Shown: in pieces, positions 42,378-53,100 of the stretch
How positions within the stretch are numbered: the first letter of the stretch is position 1
Layout: every line of letters begins with the position of its first letter
NCBI GenBank assembly: GCA_030432235.1
Contig: JAUIHT010000002.1
Location: forward strand, 499,136-563,135
Reading direction: 5' to 3'
DNA: 64,000 bases
DNA from: Verrucomicrobiia bacterium
GTDB taxonomy: Bacteria > Verrucomicrobiota > Verrucomicrobiia > Opitutales > Cerasicoccaceae
Made by a program: the position numbers and the translations under genes
The notes under the pieces: generated by a model
Database searches by the model: none
The model's input: only the letters and a program-made list of their open reading frames with translations
Told to the model about the DNA's origin: nothing

Positions 42378-44132
42378 ATGACCCTAACCATCGTCACTTT
42401 GGTCATCTACCTCATACTGCTTATGGTGGTTGGCTCGCTGTTCTCGCGAATGAACAAGAACATCAGCGACTTCGCCCGGGGCGGCGCTCAGGGCACCTGG
42501 TGGATGGTCGGGGCCAGTATGTTCATGGGGGGCATCAGCGCCTTTACTTTTACCGGCAATGCATCAGCAGCTTTTTCAGCCGGCCCCACTTTTCTCGTCA
42601 TTTACCTCGCCAACATCATCGGTCTGGCCCTGTGCATGGTGCTGGGGCCCTGGTTTCGCCAGACCCGGGCGACCACCTGGGCGGATGTCATGCGGGAGCG
42701 CTTCCACGTCAGCGTAGAGCAATTCAGCATCTACTTTTCACTGCTCACTCAGCCGGTAGGCGCAGCCACGCAGCTCTACGCCCTGGCGGTATTTATCGCT
42801 GCCATCCTGGGGCTGCCGACGCCCTGGGTAATCATCACCCTGGGCTTGATCGTTCTCTTTTACTCCACCACGGGCGGACGCTGGGCCGTCATGGCGACGG
42901 ACTTTGTGCAGGGGCTCGTCCTCTTTGCCATCACCGTGCTGGTGTTCTTCCTGTCGATTTATAAAATCGGCGGCCTTGGGCAGTTCTTCTCCTATTTCAA
43001 TGACCCGAACTTCGCCAGTGACTTTTCCTTTGTCAAAGAGCCCGGCCAGTTCCCGGATGACAAATTCACCTGGAAATGGATGATCGTCATATTCATCCTT
43101 CAGCTCCAGGGTTATGTAAACCTGAGCAGCGTCGGGCGCTTTCTTTCCGTCAAGGACAGCCGCCAGGCACGCTGGGCCGCGGGCCTGGCCTGCTTTCTGA
43201 TGATCATCGGCAGCATCATCTGGTTCCTGCCACCGATGGTCTCCCGCTTTCTCTATCAAGACGAGGTCTTGGGCATGGCCTTGAAGGAGCCCGCCACGGC
43301 AAGCTACGCCGTCATCGCCCAGCACCTGCTCCCAAACGGCCTGATGGGAATCATGATTGCAGCCATGCTGGGCGCGACCATGAGCAGCATGGATACCGGG
43401 CTGAACACCGTGGCCGGTGTCGTCGTCAACAACATCATACCGAGAATACGCGAGAAGGCAGGCAAAACGCCTTTGAGCGATAAGGTGACCATTCGCATTT
43501 GCCGCCTGACTACAATCGCACTGGGCCTGTACATCATCCTGGTCAGCCTTTTTCTGGCATTTCAGAAAGGCCTGTCTCTGTTTGACGCCTACCTGATGAT
43601 CGCCGCCTTGATTGGGCTGCCATTGAGCATGCCTCTGCTTCTAGGTCTGTGGATCCGGAAACTTCACTGGAAGGCCTACTATGTCATTATCGGCGCTGCC
43701 CTGATTCCCTCCGTCTACTTTATCGTACGTAGCAACATATACGGTGAAAACTGGCCCATCCAGGACAGGCTCATTTGGATCTATGCTTTCAGCCTGATCG
43801 GGCTGGCACTCTCCTGGGGCTTCTGGAAGCGAGGCACGGATGCCTATAAGAAGCAAGTGCAAGCCTTCTATGAAAAGATGGGCCGGCCGGTTGATTTCAG
43901 GGGTGAGGTCGGCCAATCCCAGGATGTCGCCCAGTATACTATCATCGGATGGACTACGCTAATCCTCGGCATGCTTATCCTCCTTCTGCTGTTTGTGCCC
44001 AATACCCTCCCTGCTCGCCTGCAAATCCTGGCCCTGGGCAGTTTCACTGCCGGCATCGGAGGCGTTCTCATTTGGTTCTCCAGGCACACTGAGGCCGATA
44101 GACCACCCCGGGGAGACGAACCCGCAGCCTAA
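42378..44132 (+). CDS. Sodium:solute symporter (SSS family)
   Basis: A 584-residue inner-membrane protein with about 13-14 hydrophobic helices. SSS-family features are the first helix with a kink, ARGGAQGTWWMVGASMFMGG (the region around the sodium site), RQTRATTWADVMRERF, and YSTTGGRWAVMATDFVQG, with GATMSSMDTGLNTVAGV later (key Ser/Asp). Such carriers take up sugars, sugar acids or amino acids with Na+. The position after the xylan genes and before LacI paralog 2 suggests that it brings in xylose, xylobiose or uronates. Substrate not determined. No operator copy was found in the 89-base spacer before it, so it may be co-transcribed with the genes upstream. Confidence 0.92.
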   Translation: MTLTIVTLVIYLILLMVVGSLFSRMNKNISDFARGGAQGTWWMVGASMFMGGISAFTFTGNASAAFSAGPTFLVIYLANIIGLALCMVLGPWFRQTRATTWADVMRERFHVSVEQFSIYFSLLTQPVGAATQLYALAVFIAAILGLPTPWVIITLGLIVLFYSTTGGRWAVMATDFVQGLVLFAITVLVFFLSIYKIGGLGQFFSYFNDPNFASDFSFVKEPGQFPDDKFTWKWMIVIFILQLQGYVNLSSVGRFLSVKDSRQARWAAGLACFLMIIGSIIWFLPPMVSRFLYQDEVLGMALKEPATASYAVIAQHLLPNGLMGIMIAAMLGATMSSMDTGLNTVAGVVVNNIIPRIREKAGKTPLSDKVTIRICRLTTIALGLYIILVSLFLAFQKGLSLFDAYLMIAALIGLPLSMPLLLGLWIRKLHWKAYYVIIGAALIPSVYFIVRSNIYGENWPIQDRLIWIYAFSLIGLALSWGFWKRGTDAYKKQVQAFYEKMGRPVDFRGEVGQSQDVAQYTIIGWTTLILGMLILLLLFVPNTLPARLQILALGSFTAGIGGVLIWFSRHTEADRPPRGDEPAA

Positions 44133-44165
44133 CATTCGCTTGAGTAATGCAAGGAGGCCACTACC

Positions 44166-44183
44166 ATGGTTACCCATGCATGA
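44166..44183 (+). other. Possible five-codon leader ORF overlapping the LacI start
   Basis: AAGGAGG at 44151-44157 is the best Shine-Dalgarno here, but its spacing fits ATG 44166, which opens a frame of five codons (MVTHA) ending in TGA at 44181-44183. The LacI start (44176) lies inside it in another frame. Translation restarting after the leader would set the regulator's level. Confidence 0.25.
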
Positions 44184-45225
44184 GCATCGGCCAACCCAAA
44201 AGGATATCGCCAGGCGAACGGGGATCGCACAGGCGACCGTCTCGATGGCGTTGGCCAATAATCCACGCGTTTCCAAAGAGACGCGGGATAAGGTTCATCA
44301 AGTTGCCAAGGAGCTGGGATATCGGCCCGACCCGCATCTGACGGCCTTATCCGCCTACCGAAAGCGAACCGCAAAGACACACTACAAGGCCACGCTCGCC
44401 TGGATTGTCAATGATCCCGAAAGCGAAAACTGGAAGAACATTCCTCAATTCTATCTGGACTATTACCATGGCGCCGTTGAGCGGGCGCAGGAGCTCGGTT
44501 ATCAAGTCGAGACACATTATTTAGCCAAAGCAGGCATGACCTCCAAGCGTTTGTCCGAGTTGCTCTGGGCCCGCAACATCCCGGGGATTCTCTTTTCGCC
44601 ACAAGCCACTCCCAGTACCTATATAGACTTTGATGTGTCCCGTTTTTCAGCCGTGACCTTTGGTCACACCCTGGCCTCTCCCGCACTGAACACGGTCGTC
44701 TCTCATCAATCGAAATCCATGATCAAACTGATGGAGCACGTCCTGGAACTCGGCTACAAGAGACCAGGGCTAGCCCTATCCGAACGGAGTGACCAGCGCA
44801 CGATTCATAACTGGTCGTCTTCCTTCTGGGGAGTGCAGCAATCGTTAAGTGCCAGGAATCGCCTACCCATCCTCCTGGTCAATGACATGACGGGGCAGAT
44901 GCTAACAGATTGGGTTCATCAAACGAAACCCGATATCGTCATTACGGAGCAAAGACGGGCAAAAAACTGGCTACTTTCAAGTGGCATACGAATCCCGGAA
45001 GATCTGGGGCTGGCGCTCATCTCACTTTACGAAAAAAACACCGGTGTCTCTGGGATTGTTGAAAACTCACATCTGATAGGCGCTCGGGCACTGGAGTTTC
45101 TGGTCGATATGATCCATCGACGAGAATACGGCATTCCCGAGGTACCACTCACGCTGATGATCGATGGCACCTGGCAGGAGGGCAAGACCCTGAGAACAAT
45201 GCGAAAAAAGAAAACCAACCGATGA
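44176..45225 (+). CDS. LacI-family transcriptional regulator, paralog 2
   Basis: A 349-residue protein with helix-turn-helix QKDIARRTGIAQATVSMALA and hinge PDPHLTALSAYRKR, then the sugar-sensing domain ending in HLIGARALEFLVDMIHRR, nearly identical to the end of paralog 1. The recognition-helix block QATVSMALA is the same in both, so both may use the 18-bp repeats. ATG 44176 is chosen because MHEHRPTQKD then lines up residue by residue with MATPRPTQKK of paralog 1. The frame is open from 43993, but that part overlaps the symporter gene. It is separated from the symporter by 43 bases and may be read with it. Ligand unknown. Confidence 0.9.
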   Translation: MHEHRPTQKDIARRTGIAQATVSMALANNPRVSKETRDKVHQVAKELGYRPDPHLTALSAYRKRTAKTHYKATLAWIVNDPESENWKNIPQFYLDYYHGAVERAQELGYQVETHYLAKAGMTSKRLSELLWARNIPGILFSPQATPSTYIDFDVSRFSAVTFGHTLASPALNTVVSHQSKSMIKLMEHVLELGYKRPGLALSERSDQRTIHNWSSSFWGVQQSLSARNRLPILLVNDMTGQMLTDWVHQTKPDIVITEQRRAKNWLLSSGIRIPEDLGLALISLYEKNTGVSGIVENSHLIGARALEFLVDMIHRREYGIPEVPLTLMIDGTWQEGKTLRTMRKKKTNR

Positions 45226-45231
45226 ACCAAC

Positions 45232-45252
45232 CATGGCATGTTGGATGCCATG
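45232..45252. terminator. Inverted repeat between convergent genes
   Basis: CATGGCAT (45232-45239) and ATGCCATG (45245-45252) are exact inverted copies with a 5-base loop, 6 bases after the LacI stop. No T-run follows. It may end transcription from either side in the 134-base convergent spacer. Confidence 0.4.
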
Positions 45253-45359
45253 AGCGTAATCGCGCAGCAAAAGACTCTCGCCTATCGGAACTGCCCAAAG
45301 CCTCGGCAGCATAACGCCAAGTACCCGACCTTCCACCGCTTTGAGCGATTCCGGGAGGG

Positions 45360-47117
45360 TCAGACGGCCTGGTCACCCTCAAGCGATTCGGCTCGCTGGC
45401 GCCTGCGGTAGCGCCTGTAACCGTGGCCGAGCAGCATGCCAGCCATGGCAAAGCCACCGATGTACGTGCTCGGCTCCGGAATGTAGGAGAAGGGCACAAC
45501 CTCACCCGTGGAGAGGATGATGGCATCGAATGTACCGGTCTTTCCCGCCGGATTGAGGAACTTGATGCGGCTGACCTGCGAACCGGTCAGGCCGTTGATA
45601 TCGCTGCCGAAGAAAACCTGGTCGTTGCCGCCGCCGTAATTGACGATGCCATCCCAGTTTTCGATGATGAGCAGGTTGCCGCCGGAGTCGCTCCAGTCCT
45701 CGGAAGAGCTGTCGGCAAAGAAGATTTTGGAGGTGGTGCCATCCCCCGTCATATCGAGGGTGGAATCCTCGCTGAGGGTCAGGTTCAGGGTGCCGAGCGA
45801 TTCGTTGGCCTCGCCAACCTGAAAGAGGCCGTGCGTGTACTCGATATCCGTGCTGGAGCCGAACTGGTTGTCGCTGGTGGGATTGGTCTCGCTGATGAGG
45901 AGCGTGCCACCGTCGATCTTGATATCGGTGTTCAGACGCGGGCTGGTGCCGGTGCCGGACATCTGCAGGGTGCCCTCCTCCAGGAGGATTTTTCCGGTCA
46001 GCGTACTGACCGTATTGCCGGCCATGACCAGCGTGCCGTTTCCAATCTTGCGGACGTCCTCGGAGCCGGCCAGAACGGTCTCGATGGTGGCCTCGACGCC
46101 GGTATCGACGTTGATGAAGGCCTTGCGGTGGACCGAGGTGGTGCCGTCGGTTTCGTGGAAGGCGTGCTTGCCGTTGCGGTCGAAGGTAATGGAACCGCCG
46201 GTGCCATGCGCGATGGTAATGGAGTCGCCGTTCTCGAAGTCCAGGCCGAAGACATCCTCGTTGCCTTCCTTGACCACGGTGTAGGTGGAGCCATCGGCGT
46301 CGTCCCCGGCGGAGAAGACGGCCACGGAATTCTTCTTAAATTTCTTGGTCGGGTTGGTGCCGTCGGCCTTCTTATTCCAATTGGTATTGGAGCTGTTCCA
46401 GGTGGCGGTCGTACCCGCGGCGGCGGATCCGGCAGTGGAGCCGTTCAAGTCCCAGTAGTTGCCACGGCCACCGGAATGGGTCTGGAAATGAGAGGTCGCC
46501 GGAGAAGCGTCGTAGTCGCCCATGCCGATGGAGGACTGGTCGTTGATGGACCCGTACAACGCGGTATCGGCCTCGGACAGGTAGAAATTCGGCGGGACGC
46601 TGGTAGAGCTGGCATTCGGAATCTGCCAAGCGCCGTCGATACAGTTGTCACACTCACCGTCGAGGTACTGGGTGTAGAGGGCCCATTCGCTCGTCTCCGT
46701 GATGGATTGGGTGTTGTAAACCCAGACGTAAACCTGCTCCCCGGCAGAGAAGGTGGCCCCACTGGCATCCGAGGAGGCGGAAGTCTGGTTGGCGTTAAGG
46801 GTGTCGCCGCCTAAAAAGGCCCCGTCGGTGCCGGAGAAGTCAAAAAAGCGGTCAGAACTGTCACTGTCACCGGAACTGACGACGTCGAGGACCTTCCAGT
46901 TGCTGGCCCAGTCCTCGATGTTGTTTTCGGTGGGGGTAAAGGAGCCGAAGGTCCCGAGCGCGATGGTGTAACCGCTCGGCGTGACCTCGGTGACGCCATC
47001 GCTTTCGACCATTTCATCCACCACAAAGCCCGTGCCCCAACTAATCGTCGTCTGGGCATGCATGACGCCGGGAATCAGCGCCAGAAGCAGTAAGCCTATT
47101 TTGCAGCGAAAAGTCAT
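45360..47117 (-). CDS. Secreted PEP-CTERM protein with beta-strand (autotransporter-like) repeats
   Basis: A 585-residue exported protein: signal peptide (KIGLLLLALIPGVMHAQ), an N-terminal domain (about 22-180) with WGTGFVVDEM and TEWALYTQ-type strands, and a long beta-helix-like region (about 220-520) of GTLVMAG, GTLQMSG and GTLLISE units as in autotransporter-associated beta-strand repeats. The end reads IPEPSTYIGGFAMAGMLLG then RRYRRRQRAESL and ten more residues, so the basic tail is longer than in a typical PEP-CTERM protein. The N-terminal domain resembles the 60009-60950 protein. It lies 3 bases after the giant gene on the same strand and is probably co-transcribed. Confidence 0.83.
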   Translation of the reverse strand: MTFRCKIGLLLLALIPGVMHAQTTISWGTGFVVDEMVESDGVTEVTPSGYTIALGTFGSFTPTENNIEDWASNWKVLDVVSSGDSDSSDRFFDFSGTDGAFLGGDTLNANQTSASSDASGATFSAGEQVYVWVYNTQSITETSEWALYTQYLDGECDNCIDGAWQIPNASSTSVPPNFYLSEADTALYGSINDQSSIGMGDYDASPATSHFQTHSGGRGNYWDLNGSTAGSAAAGTTATWNSSNTNWNKKADGTNPTKKFKKNSVAVFSAGDDADGSTYTVVKEGNEDVFGLDFENGDSITIAHGTGGSITFDRNGKHAFHETDGTTSVHRKAFINVDTGVEATIETVLAGSEDVRKIGNGTLVMAGNTVSTLTGKILLEEGTLQMSGTGTSPRLNTDIKIDGGTLLISETNPTSDNQFGSSTDIEYTHGLFQVGEANESLGTLNLTLSEDSTLDMTGDGTTSKIFFADSSSEDWSDSGGNLLIIENWDGIVNYGGGNDQVFFGSDINGLTGSQVSRIKFLNPAGKTGTFDAIILSTGEVVPFSYIPEPSTYIGGFAMAGMLLGHGYRRYRRRQRAESLEGDQAV

Positions 47118-47120
47118 CGT

Positions 47121-50100
47121 TTACTCGGTGGGCTCAGGCAATAGATGGATTGTTTGGTCGCTAGCCGGCAACTTGATGAAGCGCGCGCGGTTGCTTTGGA
47201 AGAGAAGCGTCGCGGGCTCATCGTTGAAATTAGTGAACGGAGGTGCACCAACTTCCGCGTAGTCAATCCAGGCGTCATCGGTGTCCAGAAGCATAAATAC
47301 CGTACTGTCAAAGGCCTCGACCTCCGGATCCGTGTGCCACAGGATGATCTCGGTGGAGCTGGTCGGAGCAGTGCCACCGGTAAAGTTGGTCGTTGTGAGG
47401 TCCTGGCCATCGTCACCTTGATCTGCATCATCTATCGGCACTTGGTCCAGTGGGTAAAGGGAACACACTAGATTAAATCCGGAATTAAGCACCAGGTCGG
47501 CATCGTGCTCACGGGCCACCCCGTAGGCGTAAAGCGTGGGTGAAGCCGTGGGCGCGGGTTTGGGAATGACGAGGAAGCCGGTTTGCGGGTCCACCAGGCG
47601 GCTTCCCTGGTCCTGCGCGTCCAAATCACCCTGCTCGGACTCCAGCACCCAGTGCTTGCCTTCGTCAAGGTAGGTGTAGAAGGGCGCGAACTCGGCCGGG
47701 ATGTCCACCAGGACCATGGCGTCGTACATGGGCACATCGGCACGGTTATTGTAAATGTAGGAGTGCGCGGCATTGGCCCCGTTGGCGTCCGCCTGAGTAC
47801 TGAAAGTGGTCGCGGGGTTAAAGAACTCGCCGACCGTACGGTAGCGGACGATCTTGATTGCGTCGCCGAGGAGGTCGGCGGGTACCCCGGTGCGGGTGTT
47901 GAGAGAATCGACCCCCGTGGGCGAATACACGTCGCTGTCGTTGTAAACCGTGATGGTGTTGACCCCGCCGGAGGCGATCTGGAAGCGCGCGCCCTCGTTG
48001 TCACCATCGGTCACCTCGACGTAGTAGTTCGCCCCGGCCAGGAAGGAGCTGAAATCGGTGCCGTTACCGGAGCTGATGGTCAGCTCGGCTCCGCTGACGT
48101 TGGTGACGCCACCGCAGAAGACTTCCTGGAGCGAGAAGGGATTGCCGTAGGAATTACACTGCCCCTGGGTCAGGACGGTCTTTTCCCAGCCCCAGACAGC
48201 GGTGTAGTGCTCGCCTTCACCGGTTTCAATCTTCAGGCGCACCAAGCCGAAGCTCGGCGTGGCGTAGGAACCGTGGCTTTGGACGTTACCGTAGGTGATG
48301 GTTTCGGTGCTGTTGCCGTTGTCATGCACGGAGAACGGCGAGGCTGCGGCGGCATTGGCCGCGATGGAGGCGATATCGAACCAGGTGCCGATGAGGCTGT
48401 TGCTGCCTTGCAGGGTGTAGCTCACTCCGACGATGCCGACCGGGCGGGTAAAGACAAAGTCGAAGCGGCCCGTGGCGGTGTTGACCAGTTGCAGCTTCGG
48501 CCAGGTGGCGTTGACCGCACCGCTGTCGAGGTCACCGGAGAGGGCGTACTCGAGCACGTCGCTGCGGCAGTCGTTGTCCCCGTTGTTACTCAGGTTGGCG
48601 TCGAGGAAGTAATGGCCGCTGGAGGTGCCGCCGTTGGTGACGGTGATGCCGGTGACGACGTTGTTGTTCGGCGATACGGAGTCTCCCGTGCTGATGTAGC
48701 CAGCCGGGTCGGTTTCCTTAATCAGGTAATTGCCGACCGGAACGTTGGTGAATTGGAAGAAGCCGCTGCTATTGGTGGTGGCGGCGTTTTCAAAGACGAT
48801 GTCACCCAAATCAATCTGGCCGTTGCCGTTCTTGTCCAGGATGAGGTCGATGGTGACGCTCTCGATGCCGGGCTCGCCGCCGTTGTAGGCCCCATTGAAG
48901 TTGAGGTCCTCATAAACGTAGCCCTCGACCGTGCCCACCTCCGACTCGATGAAGTCGTTGTCGGAAACATTGACTCCCGAGGTCACGGTGATGGCGGTCT
49001 CGTCGCCGATCATGTTGTTGACCGTGTCATTGAAGCCATCGGTGTCACTGGTGCTGACGAGGCCAGCAGGCTGAACCAGCTGGACCACGCGGTAGTCGCC
49101 CACCGGAACGTTTTCAAAGACATAGGCGCCGAAACCGTTGGTGGTGGCAATGGGCGGCTGGATGCCGACGGTGTCCGGATCCGTGTCGATCTGGGTGCCG
49201 TCGTCCAGTTGCAGCTCCAGCGTGTTGCCCGTGATGGGCACATCGCCGATACCGTCGCCGTTGGTGTCCTGCAGGACATAGCCGCTGATAGCGCCGACAT
49301 CGACGGGGTCGAAGACGGTGGAAGAGAACGGGCCGGGCTCCTGATCGCTGGTTACGATGGCGGTATTCTCAACGACGGAGACGCCCGGGTAATCGTCGAC
49401 CAGAACCTGATAGGTGATGGTCATGACCTCGCCGCCATCGAGAGCGTAGTCGGTGGCGATGGCGCTGGGTGCTCCCGGAGTACCGGGCTGTGGCACTTTC
49501 TCGATGCAGGAGATGGCGATGTTATCGATGTAAAGCTCGTCGAGTGCGTTGAACGTATTGTTCGAATAGAAGCGCAGGTAAGCCACATCGCCCAGGAACT
49601 GCGACGGGATGGAAATGGTCGGTTGAGTCTGGAAACTCGAGTCGTCGGTGCCGGTGCCGTAGTGTGTTTCCAGCGTGGTCCACGGGCCACTGGTGCTGGA
49701 GGCGATTTGGACATCAACGTACTCGCCCGAGTCCTCAATTGCCAGTCGCAGGAAATCGTAATCAAGGAAGGCTTCGGCGGCACGGGTCAGATCGAAAGCG
49801 CGGTAAATGCCATTGCTGGGACCCTGAATATGAATCGCGTTACCGCCACTTTCCGTATCAATCAGGATTTCACCGCTGCCGGAGGCTCCGTTATCGCCGA
49901 TTTCCGTCCAGTTGGCATCCCAGCCAATAGAATCGCCGCTGGAAATAGGTGAGCCGCCACTGTAGTTATTGCTGCTCCAGTTCTCCGTTATGTTGACGAA
50001 AGAGGCGTCAGAGGCGACGATGGTGACGCTGTCGAACCAGACTTGGTCATTGTTGCCCATGTTGGGCGATGTTCTCAGACGAATCCGGGCCGTACTGGTT

Positions 50101-53100
50101 AGGAAGGATGCAGGAATAGACACCGTCAGGTTCTGGTAATTGGCATCGGTACCGACTGTACTACCGTCGATAGTGGCAAGATTGGTCCAACTGCTACCGT
50201 TGTTGGAAACATCAATGTCAACATAGTCGTTGCCGTTGTCCAAGCCGTTACGGCGGTATTCCAGACTCAGGGTCGCAATGGTCGCACCGCTGAGGTTAAG
50301 GAGACGTTGCGCGCCTTCGCCACCATTTTGATTGTCGCGCAAACGGAGGGCTACGGTAGAGCCGTCGTTCATGATCTGGATATCGCCGCCACCGAAGCCG
50401 CCAGACTCGCCGACTTCTATCCAGTCACTGTTCCAGTACCAGGTACCGGAGGTCGGTGTACCGGTGGTGCCGTCGCCAACGGTATCAATGGGATCGGTGA
50501 TGGTAACGGTGTTGTAGGGCGCAATATAATAGGCGGGCGCGTCGACATTGACGCTGGCAGCCACATAGGAGGTGCCCTCGGGAACGACATCGGTCACGTC
50601 GACACCCGTAAGGGTATCGGTCGAGGTATTCGTGACCGTGACGGTGTAGGTGACGGTATCGCCGGGGTTAACCGAAGCACCCGCATCGGATGTCTTGACG
50701 ATAGTCAGGTCACCTGCCTGCGGGCCGAAGCCGAAGTCATTGCCGGTGGAGTCCTGCCCGTCGGTGAGAACCACACTGTGGGACGCGACAGTAGTGGAGA
50801 TATAATCTGACGGCGGATTGGTGAGCGCGCCACTGCGGTCCACCCGGACAGTGTAAGAGCCGGCGTCGAGGTCACTGAAGAGATAATCACCGCTGCTGTT
50901 GGTCAATACGGAGGGTTCGCTGACACCACGGCTGCCGTTGCCGTCGAGGTCGAGGTAGACGCGGGTGTTACCAAAGCCGCTTTCACCGCCATCGAAGACC
51001 CCGTCGCCGTCAGTGTCATCCCAGACAGAGCCGCTGATGCTGGCGGTATCGGCGGTGAGCTGGATATCGTTGTCGGAGTCGTCCGGCACGGGCGTACCGT
51101 ACTCGTCGAAGGCACCCGTGACGGAGGCGATGTTCTCGACATCCGTACCGGAACGCACCACGACGAAGGTCACTTCGATGGAAACGCTTTGCCCGGCCGA
51201 TAGTGGACCGAGGTTGTCCCAGGTAATCTCGTTACCATCGACCAGGTCAGGAATGACGGTAGCTGACTGGTACTGCAGAACGGAGCTGTCAAAAGTGTCC
51301 AGAAGCGGCAGTGTGGTGATGGCGGTGTTGCCTAGATTCTGGACCTGGATGGTATAGGTGGCCGTGTCGCCGTAGTAAAGGGTTTGGACGCCGCCGTTGA
51401 GGCTCTTGGTCACGTTGAGGCCGACACCAGCGTTGGCGTCGAGGAACTCGTGACCACTGCTGGTCCCACTGGGCATGACGCTGGCAGCGATTTCGTTGTT
51501 GTTGGGCGCGTCGGAGTCCGCGGTGCTGTAGTAGTTGGGCGGATCGGTTTCGACAATGACGTAGTCACCCGCCGGAACGCTGAAGCTGAAGTTACCGCCA
51601 CCGCTCGTGGTGGTGGTGTCATAGAGAACTTCGCCGAAGTCCAACTGGCCGTTGGCGTTGTCATCCACGTAGATTTCGACGGTGACGCCGTCGATGCCGC
51701 TCTCGGAGTCATTCACGCCATTGGAGTTGGCGTCGTCGATAACGGTACCGGAGATGGTGCCGGGAACGCCATCGATGAAGTCGTTGCCGGTAGAGTTAAC
51801 ACCCGCGCCGAGGCTAACGGTTATGTGGTTGGCATCACCGCCGTCGCTGTCGCTGACGGAGACGTAGCCGCCGGGATCGACCTCACGGACATGGTAGGTG
51901 CCGTTGCGCAGACCGGTGAAGCTGTAGTTGCCGCCGCCGCTTGTCGTGGTCGTCGTGTCGAAGCCGGCATCGTAAGTGCCGTTGTTGTTGAGGTCCAGGT
52001 AGACGGTGACGCCGTCGATGCCGGTGTCGCCGGTGCCGTTACCGTCGGTGTCATCGTAGACGGTGCCGGAAATGCTGCCGGGGATAAGCTCCTCGATGAA
52101 GTTGTTGCCAGGATTTGCGCCCGCGACTGTGGTGATAGGTGTGACGTCACCAATGAGGTTGGCATTGCCGCCGTCACTGTCACTGACGCTGGTGTATCCG
52201 CTGGGCTGAACAGTCTGGCGGACTTGGTAGGTGACGCCGGGCGTCAGGTTATTGAAGGAGTAGAAGCCGCTCGCGTTCGTCGTGGCAACGGTCGGCTGGA
52301 CACCGGCGGTGACGTTGTCGCTGTCGATCGGCGTGCCCGTGGCATCAAGCAGCTCAACCGTGATACCGCCGATTCCGATATCGCCGCTGCCGTTGCCGTC
52401 GAAGTCTTCCAGAACGTAACCGGAAATGGTGGCGGGCTGTTGCTCGACGAAGTTATTGCCCGAGTTAATGGTATCGCCCGTGACGGTGAGGGCATAGTCG
52501 TCACCGAGGACATTCACATCCGGGCTGTCGGGGTTGTTCGGCGTGGTCGTGGCCACGCTGACGTAGCCACTGGGCTGGGTTTCCCAAACCTGGTAGCTGA
52601 CCCCGTCGTCGAGGTCGTCAAAGGAGTATTCGCCGTCGGCGTTGGTGTAGGCGTAGGTCGGCTGGATGCCCGGCAGGCTGCTGTTGGCGTCGATTTGTGC
52701 GCCACCGGAGGTGCGCAGCTCGAGGCGTACGTTCTCAATGGGCTGGTTGCCGATGCCGTCGCCATCGGTGTCAGCCTTGACCGTACCGGCAATGGAGCCG
52801 GTGCTGGGCGGGATGACCACCGTATCGGTCACCGTGGAGTTGGTCAGACCCGTTTGGTTACTCTGTACGCTGGCGGTGTTGGCCAGGCTGCCACCAGGAT
52901 GGGAAGCGTCCACGGTCACCTCGTAAGTGATGGTTATGCTCTGGCCGTCCTCCAGAACGTAGCCCAGGGCAAGCTCGTTGTTGGAGGGGAAGTTCCCCGG
53001 CGCACCGGTTTGGGAAATATTCTGAGTGGCGGAGATGACAAAGTCGTCGAAGTTAACCCAGTCACCATTCTCCAGAGTACTCTGGGAAAGCAGTCGGATT

